Position numbers and translations under genes: made by a program. From Poindextera sp963719975 (GTDB lineage: Bacteria > Pseudomonadota > Alphaproteobacteria > Caulobacterales > Caulobacteraceae): a stretch of DNA of 64,000 bases. Within the stretch, counting starts at the first letter, position 1, and every line of letters starts with the position of its first letter. The DNA is taken from contig CAVRED010000007.1 of NCBI GenBank assembly GCA_963719975.1, positions 124,001 to 188,000 on the forward strand, in the 5' to 3' direction. The notes beneath the pieces are model-generated. The model ran no database searches, was not told where the DNA came from, and was given only the letters and a program-made list of their open reading frames with translations. Below are positions 19,102 through 27,593 of this stretch, one piece after another.

Positions 19102-21318
19102 TCAACCGAACGTCTTTGTGAGGCCCACGAACAGTCCGCGGCGGGGGCCGAACTGCGGGGCGAACACACCAACGCCGGTGCCGTTGCGGATCTGATAGAC
19201 AGCGTCAAACGCGTTGATCACATCGAAGCGGACTTCGATCGGGCCGCCGGGGGCCTGCTCGAAGCGATGGCTGACCGACAAGTTCACCTGGGTGTAGCCG
19301 GGCAGCTCGGCGCCGTTGGGGATCTGCGTCAGGACGGAGCCGTCGGGCTCGACGACCGGTGTCGCGAGCGGCTTGCCGGCGCGCAGCCCGCTCCCATAGA
19401 TCAGATCGCCGCTGAAACGCGTGCCCCGCCAGAGGTAGGATGCGCCGGCGGAGACGGCGATGCGCTCATCGTGGTCGAGGTAGATCCAGTGCGAGCTGAC
19501 GTAGTCGAGCTCCGCCTGGACGAAATTGAACTGGCTCGAGATCCAGTCGCGCCCCTGGGCGACCGAATAGGCGAAGTTGGCATAGGCCGACAGAGGTCCG
19601 TGATTGTAGTTGGCGGTCAGCTCGACGCCGTATTGGCGGCCGTCTTGGTAATTGAACGGCGTCAGGATGATCGGTGCGCCGAACTGCCCCTCGTCGACGA
19701 GATGTCTTGACAGCTTCAGGTAGCTATCGATGGTCAGCGTCAGGTCAGAGCCCACCTTCTGCTCGGCGCCAAGGTCGAAATAGTTGGCGCGCTCGGCGAA
19801 CGGCGTCGTGTCAGCCGTAACAGGTGGTGCGGCCGAAGAGGTTACATTTGCGTTGCCCGCAAGGGGCTCGACGACCTTCTGGAGGCTCTCGCTTGCGATT
19901 AGCTCGAACGGCGGCGGCGAGAAGTAGCGGGCGTACCCCAGATGAACGGTCGTCGCCGGCATCGGCAGCCAGACCAGGTTCACCCGCGGGCTGACCTGGT
20001 TCTCGCTTCGGAAGCCATCGAACTGGTCGAACCGGACCCCGTAGTTGAGGGTCAGGTTGTTCAGGAGCTTCCACTCGTCCTGCAGGTAGGCGCTGTAGGT
20101 CTCGGCGGTCCTCGACCCGTCGTCGACGATGGTGAACGGCTGGTTGCTGACCTGCTGGCCGAAGGTTGGACTGGCCGGGTCGTTGTCAATCAACAGCACC
20201 TGCGAGGTCGTCGCGCTTGTCGAGCGATCGACCTCGACGATCACCCCGCCGCGCAGCGTGTGCGCGTCGTTCAGGTGATAGGCGCTCTCCGCCTGCAACC
20301 CGCCGGCCGTGTCGGTCTTGTCCGCCGTCTGCGAAATGCCGTTGTAGAGGATGTCCCCGACGGGGTCCGGGGTGAACTTGAGCGTCGAGTAGCGCGCGAA
20401 CAGCGAGACCTGGCTTGTGAATCGGTCGGTCGCGTGCAGGTAGCTCACCACGCCGTACTCCGTCGACTCGTCCTGGCTCTCGTTGAGGCGCTCGCTGGCG
20501 AAGTCAGTCTGGCCGTTGACGTCGAAGCCAAATCCCCCGTTCAGGCCGCCAGCAACGTCTGGAATCTGGAACGTCTGATTCGAGACGCCGAGGATCGCCG
20601 AAACACGGCTCTGCGGGTCCAGGATGGTCTCAAGATAGGCGAAACCTTGAGCCTGTCGCGTATGGTCGTGCAGCGGGGTGGAACGGCCGTCGGGCGATTC
20701 AATGCCAAGGTCGTTTGCGAGGTAGCTGCCCGACACGTACATGTCGAAATTGCCATAGGCTGCGCCGTATTCGAAGCTCGGCTCGATCTCGTTGTGGCTG
20801 CCGCCGTACACGGAGACCGATCCGCCCGAGCCGGCGTCGCCGCTCTTGGTCGTGATGTCGATGATGCCGGCGGTCCGAAGGCCGTACTCAGCCGGCAAGG
20901 CCCCGGTGATCAGCTCGACCTGGCCGGCCAGACGGGGACTCAGCGCTTGGCTGAACACGCTCAGGCCCTCAGGCAGGATCACGCCGTTCAGCCGAAACTG
21001 CAGTCCGTTGTGCTCGCCTCGAATGTGCAGTTGGCCGAAGGAGTCCTGAGCCGCGCCGGGCGACTGCAGAACGACTTGATTCAGGCCGGTGTTCTGGCCC
21101 GCGGGCAAGTCTTCGATCTGCGCCTTCGTGACGGTGTATGTCGATGCGCCGACCTGTGGCTGGATGGAGGCGCGCGCCCGGTTCAGGCGCTGGGCGGTGA
21201 CGACGACCTGCGGGTTCGACCCCACCGCCGCCTGGTCCTGCGCGTGCGCAGGCGGGCCGCCTAGTCCTAACGCGGCCGGCGCGGCGATCAACGCGCCGCA
21301 CATCCAAATGGCCTTCAA
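19102..21318 (-). CDS. TonB-dependent receptor
   Basis: 738 residues. It has a signal peptide ending PPAHAQ, a plug domain (QVVVTAQRL, IEDLPAGQNTGLNQVVLQSP, LHIRGEHNGLQFRLNGV, GQVELITGALPAEYGLRTAG) and a long beta-barrel ending GLFVGLTKTFG. It should import a large substrate through the outer membrane with TonB/ExbBD energy. The ligand is not evident, and no ExbBD genes are near. TTG 21318 with AAGGGG upstream gives the better signal peptide (lysine at position 2); ATG 21303 is the alternative. It is divergent from the two-component genes, which could regulate it. Confidence 0.9.
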   Translation of the reverse strand: MKAIWMCGALIAAPAALGLGGPPAHAQDQAAVGSNPQVVVTAQRLNRARASIQPQVGASTYTVTKAQIEDLPAGQNTGLNQVVLQSPGAAQDSFGQLHIRGEHNGLQFRLNGVILPEGLSVFSQALSPRLAGQVELITGALPAEYGLRTAGIIDITTKSGDAGSGGSVSVYGGSHNEIEPSFEYGAAYGNFDMYVSGSYLANDLGIESPDGRSTPLHDHTRQAQGFAYLETILDPQSRVSAILGVSNQTFQIPDVAGGLNGGFGFDVNGQTDFASERLNESQDESTEYGVVSYLHATDRFTSQVSLFARYSTLKFTPDPVGDILYNGISQTADKTDTAGGLQAESAYHLNDAHTLRGGVIVEVDRSTSATTSQVLLIDNDPASPTFGQQVSNQPFTIVDDGSRTAETYSAYLQDEWKLLNNLTLNYGVRFDQFDGFRSENQVSPRVNLVWLPMPATTVHLGYARYFSPPPFELIASESLQKVVEPLAGNANVTSSAAPPVTADTTPFAERANYFDLGAEQKVGSDLTLTIDSYLKLSRHLVDEGQFGAPIILTPFNYQDGRQYGVELTANYNHGPLSAYANFAYSVAQGRDWISSQFNFVQAELDYVSSHWIYLDHDERIAVSAGASYLWRGTRFSGDLIYGSGLRAGKPLATPVVEPDGSVLTQIPNGAELPGYTQVNLSVSHRFEQAPGGPIEVRFDVINAFDAVYQIRNGTGVGVFAPQFGPRRGLFVGLTKTFG

Positions 21319-21472
21319 CGCCCGATCCCCTTACAATGTGGGCCGCGATCGATCCGGGCTTAGCCGGCCGAATCGCCATGGGCGATGGAGCCGTTTCCTG
21401 ACGTTTGCGGGAATTCTTCCCGAAATCGGCGATCGCGCGCCAAAGCCGGCGCGGGAGGTTGAGGAGAACCGC

Positions 21473-22807
21473 ATGAGCCTGCGCGCCCGCGTGCTCATCG
21501 CCTTCGGGTTCGTGCTGGCGGTCAGCCTCGCCATCGGCGTCGGCCTAGCCGGTTGGCAGGCCAGGCAATCGCTGCGCGACGAGCTCACGGCCGGCATGCT
21601 CGGCGGACGCCAGACGGTCGAAAGCGCCTTCGCCCAGTCGTCGCCGGGGCGCGCGCCCGGAGACCTGCGGCAGCTGATCGCCACCTTCGACGGCAACAGG
21701 CATGTGTCGGCGGCGCTGATCGCGCCCGACGGCCGCGTCGCGGTCGCATCGCGCCCCTTCGCCACGGCCCACGCGGCGCCGGGCTGGTTCAGGGCCTTGC
21801 TGGATCCGCGGATCGGCGCGACGACAATTCCCCTGCCTTTGCCGACGGGCGCGTATGCGGCGCTCCGGCTGACCTCGGCGCCCGAGGACGACGTCGGCGA
21901 CGCCTGGCTGCAGTTCTGCAACGTGCTCGCGGTCGCCGCCTTCGCCTGCGCGAGCGCGTTCGGACTGATCTATCTCACGATCGGCCGCGCGCTGCGGCCG
22001 CTCAACGACCTCTCGTCGGGCTTCAGCCGCGTCGGCGCCGGCGACTATCGCGTCCGCGTCGCCGAAAGCGGTCCCTCGGAAGTCGCCGGACTGGCGCGCG
22101 CCTTCAACGGCATGGCCGCCGACCTCTCGGCGATGCAGAGCAGGAACCGCGCTCTGGAGGACCAACTCACGCGGCTGCAGGACGAGGAGCGCGCCGATCT
22201 CGCGCGCGACCTGCACGACGAGATCGGGCCGCAACTCTTCGCTGTCAATCTCGACGCCAGCATGATCGGACAGCTGGCGGCGGCCGGGCGCGCGGAGGAG
22301 ATCGCCCCGCAAGTGCAGGCGATCCAGCGTGGCGTCGCCCACATGCAGAAGCTGGTGCGCGACATCCTCGGACGCTTGCGTCCGACGCCGGTGACCGAAC
22401 TCGGCTTCGAGGCGGCGGTCGGCGACCTGGTCGCGTTCTGGCGTGAGCGCCAACCCGACATCGCCTTCGACCTCGAGATCGAGCTGGACGAGGCCGGTCT
22501 GTCCGACGCGACCCTGGAGACCCTCTACCGCGTGGTGCAGGAGGGGCTCAGCAATGCTGTTCGCCATGCGCGACCAAGCCGTGTGGAGGTCTTCGTCGGG
22601 CCTGAGGGCGTCGACAGGCTCATCGCCCGCGTGCGCGACGACGGCGCCGGCGCGGAGCTGGCGGCCGAGAAGGCTGGCTTCGGCCTGCCGGGGATGCGTG
22701 AGCGCGTGCAGGCGCTCGGCGGCGCGCTCGCGGTCGACCGCGGCGCGGACCGCGGCTGGTGCGTGACGGCGGCGCTTCCGCTCGAGCGACGGGCCGCCGC
22801 GGCGTGA
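21473..22807 (+). CDS. Sensor histidine kinase, NarL/LuxR-system type (HisKA_3)
   Basis: 444 residues. TM1 is at about residues 5-27 (VLIAFGFVLAVSLAIGVG), followed by a periplasmic domain of about 115 residues. TM2 is at about 145-167, followed by a HAMP-like linker and a HisKA_3 dimerisation helix. The phospho-acceptor is His248 in DLARDLHDEIGPQLFAVNLD. The HATPase domain shows the N box VVQEGLSNAVRHARPSRVEV and G boxes VRDDGAGA and GFGLPGMRERVQALGG. ATG 21473 has GAGGAGAAC upstream. The response regulator gene overlaps its stop by four bases (GTGA), so the two are a cognate pair. Confidence 0.92.
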   Translation: MSLRARVLIAFGFVLAVSLAIGVGLAGWQARQSLRDELTAGMLGGRQTVESAFAQSSPGRAPGDLRQLIATFDGNRHVSAALIAPDGRVAVASRPFATAHAAPGWFRALLDPRIGATTIPLPLPTGAYAALRLTSAPEDDVGDAWLQFCNVLAVAAFACASAFGLIYLTIGRALRPLNDLSSGFSRVGAGDYRVRVAESGPSEVAGLARAFNGMAADLSAMQSRNRALEDQLTRLQDEERADLARDLHDEIGPQLFAVNLDASMIGQLAAAGRAEEIAPQVQAIQRGVAHMQKLVRDILGRLRPTPVTELGFEAAVGDLVAFWRERQPDIAFDLEIELDEAGLSDATLETLYRVVQEGLSNAVRHARPSRVEVFVGPEGVDRLIARVRDDGAGAELAAEKAGFGLPGMRERVQALGGALAVDRGADRGWCVTAALPLERRAAAA

Positions 22808-23418
22808 GGATCCTGCTCGTCGAAGACCACGCCATCGTGCGGGATGGGCTGAAGCGGCTTCTCGGGGGGCTCGCCGGGGCAGAAGTGATGGAGGCGGCCG
22901 ATGGCCGCCAGGCGCTCGCGCTCGCGCGGGCCGAGGCGATCGATCTCATCATCCTCGATCTCAATCTGCCGGGGTTGGGCGGCCTGGAGCTGTTGCGGCG
23001 GCTGGTCGTCGTTTCAAGCGCCAGGATCCTGGTGCTCAGCATGCACGCCGAACCGCTTTACGCCGCCCGCGCGCTCGACGCTGGCGCGGCCGGCTATGTG
23101 AGCAAGAACGCCTCGCCGGACGAGCTGATCGCGGCGGTGCTGCGGGTGGCCGGCGGCGGACGCTATGTCGAGGGCGAGATCGCCCAGGCGCTGGCGCTGC
23201 AGGGGGCCGCGCTTGGCCAACCCATCGGCCAGCTCAGCGCGCGCGAAATGGAGATCATGCGCCTGCTCGGCGCCGGGAACAGTCTTGCCGAGATCGCCGA
23301 GGCGCTGGGCGTCGGCTACAAGACCGTCGCCAACACGGCGAGCCAGATGAAGCTCAAGCTGGGCGTCGCGCGGACGGCGGACCTTGTGCGCCTGGCCATC
23401 GAGACTGGCGTGAGCTGA
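22804..23418 (+). CDS. Response regulator, NarL/FixJ type (REC + LuxR HTH)
   Basis: 204 residues from GTG 22804, overlapping the kinase stop. The receiver domain has acidic ED at residues 7-8, the phospho-acceptor Asp52 in LIILDLNLPGLGG, Ser/Thr-type switch in ILVLSMHAEPLYAARAL, and Lys in GYVSKNASPDELI. The C-terminal LuxR helix-turn-helix is LSAREMEIMRLLGAGNSLAE, then VGYKTVANTASQMKLKLG. It should be phosphorylated by the upstream kinase and activate or repress a promoter. The divergent TonB receptor gene is a candidate target by position only. Confidence 0.93.
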   Translation: MRILLVEDHAIVRDGLKRLLGGLAGAEVMEAADGRQALALARAEAIDLIILDLNLPGLGGLELLRRLVVVSSARILVLSMHAEPLYAARALDAGAAGYVSKNASPDELIAAVLRVAGGGRYVEGEIAQALALQGAALGQPIGQLSAREMEIMRLLGAGNSLAEIAEALGVGYKTVANTASQMKLKLGVARTADLVRLAIETGVS

Positions 23419-23424
23419 GCGTCC

Positions 23425-24153
23425 TCAGCCGCCGGCCAGCTTCACCACCGCGTAGATCAGGGCCAGCCCGAGGATGGTCAACAGGACGGTCGTGGTGCGC
23501 CTGTGCTGGTCCCGGCTGTGCGGCAAGAGTTCGCTGGCGCCGATGTAGAGGAAGAAGCCCGCGAACATCGCGAGCAGAAGCGCGAGCGCCGGCTGGGGCA
23601 GGCTCACGAGTCGCGAGACGCCTATGCCGACCAGCGGCGCGGCGGCGTCGGCCATGAGCCACCGGCGCGCCGTCGTCCGCTCCAGCCCGCCGGAGAGACC
23701 GAGGGTCACCGTGTTCAGCCCGTCGACCAGGTCGTGCGCCAGCACGGCGAAGGCCACGACGACGCCGGCCGCGGCGGACGCCTGGAAGGCGAAGCCGATT
23801 CCCAGCCCATCCATCAGGCTGTGCAGCGTGAGCGCCGCCGCACCCAGGTGACCGCGGTGACGCCCCTTGCCGGCGGCGAGCACCGGGGCGAGCCGGTCGA
23901 TCGCGAAGTAGAGGGAGAAGCCGACCGCCGCGGCTGTCGTCATCGCGCTGGGCGGATGGCTGGCGCTCCCGAGCTCGAGCGCTTCGGGCAGCAGATCGAA
24001 CAGCGCGACCCCGACCACCGCGCCGCTGGCGAAGGCGAGCAGAAGGCCGAGCGTCGACTTCAGCCTGAGCGCGAGCATGCCCCCGGCCATCGTCGCCGTC
24101 CCGGTCGCCAGACCGATGGCGGCCAGCAAGAGGTCCAGGCGGAGCGCGCTCAA
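23425..24153 (-). CDS. ZIP-family metal transporter, variant motifs
   Basis: 242 residues with about eight hydrophobic segments. ZIP features are SGAVVGVALFDLLPEALELG (TM2), a His-containing cytoplasmic loop (KGRHRGHLG), and the paired helices LTLHSLMDGLGIGFAF and VLAHDLVDGLNTVTLG. Canonical ZIPs carry HNxPEG and HExPEG in these helices. Here they read H-S-L-M-D-G and H-D-L-V-D-G, keeping the His but replacing Pro and Glu. This hints at different metal preference or direction. TTG 24153 overlaps the TGA of the upstream repressor gene (TTGA) and is the best start. The two form an operon. Confidence 0.83.
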   Translation of the reverse strand: MSALRLDLLLAAIGLATGTATMAGGMLALRLKSTLGLLLAFASGAVVGVALFDLLPEALELGSASHPPSAMTTAAAVGFSLYFAIDRLAPVLAAGKGRHRGHLGAAALTLHSLMDGLGIGFAFQASAAAGVVVAFAVLAHDLVDGLNTVTLGLSGGLERTTARRWLMADAAAPLVGIGVSRLVSLPQPALALLLAMFAGFFLYIGASELLPHSRDQHRRTTTVLLTILGLALIYAVVKLAGG

Positions 24154-24428
24154 GTCAGGTAGGAATGAACGATGGCCACCAATTCCTCGGCGGCCTGCAC
24201 CCTCGGATCGTCGCCGTCGGCGGTCGGATCGATCATGTGCTCGCGGATGTGGTCCTCGATCACTTCGGCGATGAATCCGTCGAGCGCCCCGCGGCAGGCC
24301 GTCGCCTGCTGCAGCACGCGCGCGCACTCGCCGTCGGCGTCGACGGCGCGCTCCAGCGCCTCGATTTGGCCGCGGATCCGCTTCAGCCGGTTCAACAGCT
24401 TGGATTTTTCATCGGCGACGTGGGCCAT
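24150..24428 (-). CDS. Metal/formaldehyde-sensing repressor, CsoR/RcnR/FrmR family
   Basis: 92-residue all-helical repressor. The stretch LNRLKRIRGQIEALERAV is the family DNA-binding signature. Candidate ligands are His3, Cys35 (in DGECARVLQQ), His60 and His64 (in EDHIREHM). These equal the four side-chain ligands of E. coli RcnR (Ni/Co). FrmR instead has Pro2 and Glu64, although the overall sequence looks FrmR-like. A palindromic operator 20 bases upstream suggests autoregulation. The gene is translationally coupled to the ZIP-like transporter and divergent from a porin gene. Ni/Co or Zn sensing is my inference; formaldehyde is less likely without Pro2. Confidence 0.9.
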   Translation of the reverse strand: MAHVADEKSKLLNRLKRIRGQIEALERAVDADGECARVLQQATACRGALDGFIAEVIEDHIREHMIDPTADGDDPRVQAAEELVAIVHSYLT

Positions 24429-24447
24429 GGCCGAATCCTTATTGTAC

Positions 24448-24461
24448 TATACCCGGGTATA
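24448..24461. promoter_or_regulatory. Operator for the CsoR/RcnR-type repressor
   Basis: A perfect 14-bp palindrome, TATACCCGGGTATA, lies 20-33 bases upstream of the repressor ATG in a conspicuously AT-rich island (24436-24468). CsoR/RcnR/FrmR operators typically have a G/C tract flanked by A/T-rich inverted repeats, as here. TATAAT-like sequence at its right edge (minus strand) could be a -10 box, so binding would block transcription of the repressor/ZIP operon. It is about 130 bases upstream of the divergent porin and might control that too. Confidence 0.75.
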
Positions 24462-24590
24462 TTATAGACGCCACCGTCCCGAGCGAGCGGGCGCCCAGAA
24501 GGGGAGCGGTATCGCAAACGCGCGGGCGTCACAAATCGCGACTATGGACGGGAGCTCGGCGCGGAGCGCAAGGGTCCTGAGGGGTTGAGG

Positions 24591-25937
24591 ATGCAGCGCA
24601 GCCACGGCAGTTCGAACTGGCGCCTTCTATTGTGGCTCACCGCCGCACTCGCCGCCGCCCCGCTCGCCGCGCGCGCGGATGAGGACGCCGGCCCAGCGAA
24701 GGACCAGGCTTTCGCGGTCCATGGCCAGACCACATTGATCGTGCAGGGCGCGCCGGCTTTCCGCTCGCCCTATCGGGGACAGAACAGCCTGCCGCCGAGC
24801 GTCGGGCGCGAGACGTTCGACATCACGCTCTATTTCGGCCTGCGTCCTTGGAGAGGCGCCGAGATCTGGGTGGATCCAGAGCTCAACCAGGGCTTTTCGG
24901 TTGGCGACACCGAGGGCGTTGCCGGCTTCGTGAACGGCGAAGGCGCAAAGCTCGGCAAGACCCATCCTTATGGGCGCATCCACCGCTGGATGTTGCGGCA
25001 GACGATCGACCTCGGTGGCGATGTGGAAAGGGTCGATCCAGACCAGGACCAACTCGGCGGGTCCCAGACGGCCAACCGAATAGTGCTTACCGTCGGCCGC
25101 TTCTCCGTCGGCGATGTCTTCGACGTCAACAAATATGCCCACGATCCGCGCAACGACTTCCTGAACTGGGCGCTGATCGACACCGGCAGCTTCGACTATG
25201 CCGCCGACGCCTGGGGCTACACCTATGGCGTCGCCGGCGAGTGGTACCAGGGGCCGTGGACCGTGCGCGCCGGCGCGTTCGACATGTCGATCCGGCCGAA
25301 TGACGTGCAGCTGGATCCGACCTTCCGCCAATTCCAGCTCATCGGCGAGGTCGAGCGGCGCTATTCCATCGCCGGCAAGGCCGGAAAGCTGGCGGTGACC
25401 GGCTTTGTGAGCCACGGCAGGATGGCGACATTCGCCGACGCAATCGCGCTCGCGCAGGCGACCGGAACGGCTCCGGACGTTAGTCGCGTGCGGCGGTTCC
25501 AGAACCGGGCAGGGGTCAGCATCAATCTCGAGCAGAAATTCAGCGACGACGTCGGAGTCTTCGCACGCGCGGGCGTCGACAATGGCTCGACCGAGCCGTT
25601 CGAATACGCCGACATCGACGAGACGCTCGCCGCCGGCGTCTCGATCTCAGGCCAACGTTGGGGCCGCGCGGACGATACGGTCGGCGTTGCGGGCATCCTC
25701 GATGGCATCAGCAAGGTGCACGAGCGCTACCTGGCGCTTGGCGGCCTCGGCATCCTTGTCGGCGACGGCAAGCTGCCGCATCCGGGGCCCGAGGAGATCG
25801 TCGAAGCCTATTATGACGCCGCTGTCGCGAAGCATCTCTGGGTGACGTTCGATGCACAGATCGTCGGCAACCCGGCCTACAACCGCGACCGCGGCCCGGC
25901 GCCGGTCCTGGGCGCGCGGCTGCACGCCCAGTTCTGA
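24591..25937 (+). CDS. Carbohydrate-selective porin, OprB-like
   Basis: 448 residues with a signal peptide (LLWLTAALAAAPLAARA) and a barrel-like sequence ending in Phe (GARLHAQF), the usual outer-membrane protein signature. The pattern HGQTTLIVQGAPAFRSPYRG, WVDPELNQGF, IHRWMLRQTIDLGG and VGRFSVGDVFDVNKYAHDPR fits OprB-type porins. ATG 24591 follows a GAGG. It is divergent from the metal repressor/ZIP operon across 162 bases containing the repressor operator. It may therefore be a metal-responsive outer-membrane pore rather than a sugar porin. That link is inference. Confidence 0.75.
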   Translation: MQRSHGSSNWRLLLWLTAALAAAPLAARADEDAGPAKDQAFAVHGQTTLIVQGAPAFRSPYRGQNSLPPSVGRETFDITLYFGLRPWRGAEIWVDPELNQGFSVGDTEGVAGFVNGEGAKLGKTHPYGRIHRWMLRQTIDLGGDVERVDPDQDQLGGSQTANRIVLTVGRFSVGDVFDVNKYAHDPRNDFLNWALIDTGSFDYAADAWGYTYGVAGEWYQGPWTVRAGAFDMSIRPNDVQLDPTFRQFQLIGEVERRYSIAGKAGKLAVTGFVSHGRMATFADAIALAQATGTAPDVSRVRRFQNRAGVSINLEQKFSDDVGVFARAGVDNGSTEPFEYADIDETLAAGVSISGQRWGRADDTVGVAGILDGISKVHERYLALGGLGILVGDGKLPHPGPEEIVEAYYDAAVAKHLWVTFDAQIVGNPAYNRDRGPAPVLGARLHAQF

Positions 25938-25946
25938 CGGCCTCGC

Positions 25947-27462
25947 CTACTGCGAGATGTAGGAGTGCGACTGTACGAACTTGTCCGTCAGGGTGACGAA
26001 GCCCGTCGCGATGTCCGAGGAGTTCACCGCCTGGAAGTAGTAGCCGGTCGAGGCGCAGGCCTGCAGGTTGGCGCTGACGGTGCTCGGCGTGCTCGGGCCG
26101 CCCGGATAGATGATGTGGCGCACGGTCCCCTCGTACGGGGTGTTGTGGGGATCCTGGCCGGTCAGCGGCACGTAGGGCGTTTCCAGGACCGCGAGGACGA
26201 CGCCATTATTCTTCAGGGTCGTGCAGGCGGCGGTGCTCATCGGGTGGTCGAAGCCGCCGGCAAGGCAGGTGCCGTTGAAGTTCCAGGCAGGGTCGTATCC
26301 CCAGTTGGTGCAGTTCTGCCAGTTCAGGTCCCGGTCGGATTGCAGCCCGTCGGTGACCAGGATCATGAACTTGAGCGGCGAGCTCGTCGATGAGCCGTTG
26401 CCGTTGGTTCCGATGGCGTTCGTTCCGTTGCCGGCGAACGTCGTCATCGCCTGGTTGATATAGGTGTCCAGGCCCGGCGAGACGGATGCCACGGCGGTCG
26501 TCGCCGCGGCGAAGCTCATGTTCGTCGTGCCGTATTGGTGGATGGCGGTGTCGAACGAGTAGATGTTGAAAACGTAGGTGTTGTGGGCCAGCTGGGTGCT
26601 GCTCGTCGACAGAGTCTGCACATGGCTGATCAGCTGGTTGGCGGCCGCGATCATGACGTCGTAGCGGGTGGTGGCGCCGGCGCTGTGGGCGTGGGTCAGA
26701 CCCGAGTGCGACGTCCGCCGGCGTGGTCGAGCCTCCCACGTCATGGCAGGCGAAGGCGCATGGCGGGTTGTCGCCCCCCGTGTAGGGCGGTGGGTCGCCC
26801 GGCTTGACCAGGCTCCAGTTGTTGGTCACCCAGGTTGCGATGGTGGTCACGTCGGCCGGCGTCGCGCCGACGATCATCGAGGCCGACGTGTCCATGACCA
26901 CGTTCAGCTGCAGCGTCGCGCCGAAGCCGATGACCGTTTGGGTGTTGGCGTTGATCGGCTGGCTGGTGGGCGGGCTGCCCGTGCACACCGTCGTCGGAAG
27001 CGGGAGCGGGATGCAGGGCGCCTTGGTCTGCGCCGAGATGGCCACGGTGTTGTTCGCCATGGTCACGCCGTTGTTGTTGCAGTCGTTCTGCACCGGCGCG
27101 CACACGTGGAAGCTCGTGATGGTGGCGGCGACCGTCCCGCCGTCGGGGTTCGGGTAATTGGCCTGCAGCACCGACAGAGCCAGCGTCTGCAGCGTCGCCT
27201 CGCTCTCGTTCGGGTTCTTCACCACCTCGGAGCTGACCGCCAGGCCAGCCGCGTCGGAGGCGTCCTGCAGCCGCACCTGGGCGTCTTCGTCGAACGAGAA
27301 ATCGAGGCCGCCGCCGACCAGCGCGAGCAGGACAGGCAGCAAAAGGGCGAACATGATCAAGACGTTCGCGCGCTTGTCGCCCGCGAAGCGGCGTGCAATG
27401 CCACGCAGGCCCTTGGCGCGCGTTGGCGCGCCGCTGCGATGGTTGTTGAGTTGCCCCACCAT
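25947..27462 (-). CDS. TadG-like pilus-assembly protein with von Willebrand A domain, frameshifted near 26700
   Basis: The N-terminus (RFAGDKRANVLIMFALLLPVL and following hydrophobic residues) is the single-TM TadE/TadG anchor. Residues about 200 onward contain a VWA domain with the MIDAS motif VVMDTSASM. The frame breaks after GGSTTPADVALG. Skipping one base at about 26700 gives LTHAHSAGATTRYDVMIAAA and continues to HSYISQ. The 1516-base span is one more than a multiple of three (504 residues corrected). Four or more cysteines (CAFACHD, NWQNCTNWG) suggest disulfides outside the cytoplasm. Such proteins help Flp/Tad pilus or surface adhesion, but no other tad gene is in view. ATG 27462 has GAAGAGAG upstream. 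Confidence 0.78.
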
Positions 27463-27593
27463 GTCGGCTCTCTTCAATGTCCGGAGGCAACGTACGCAAA
27501 CGCGGTTGGGGACTCGTTAAAACTTGACCGTTTTTTCCCATCGCGCCCTTGCGGGACGCCCGTGCGCCCAAGCGGTCGGAGGTCGCTGAGCGC

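Noticed and set aside
24150..24428. The repressor as a formaldehyde sensor (FrmR)
   Set aside because: Position 2 is Ala, not Pro, and position 64 is His, not Glu; no formaldehyde-oxidising genes are adjacent.
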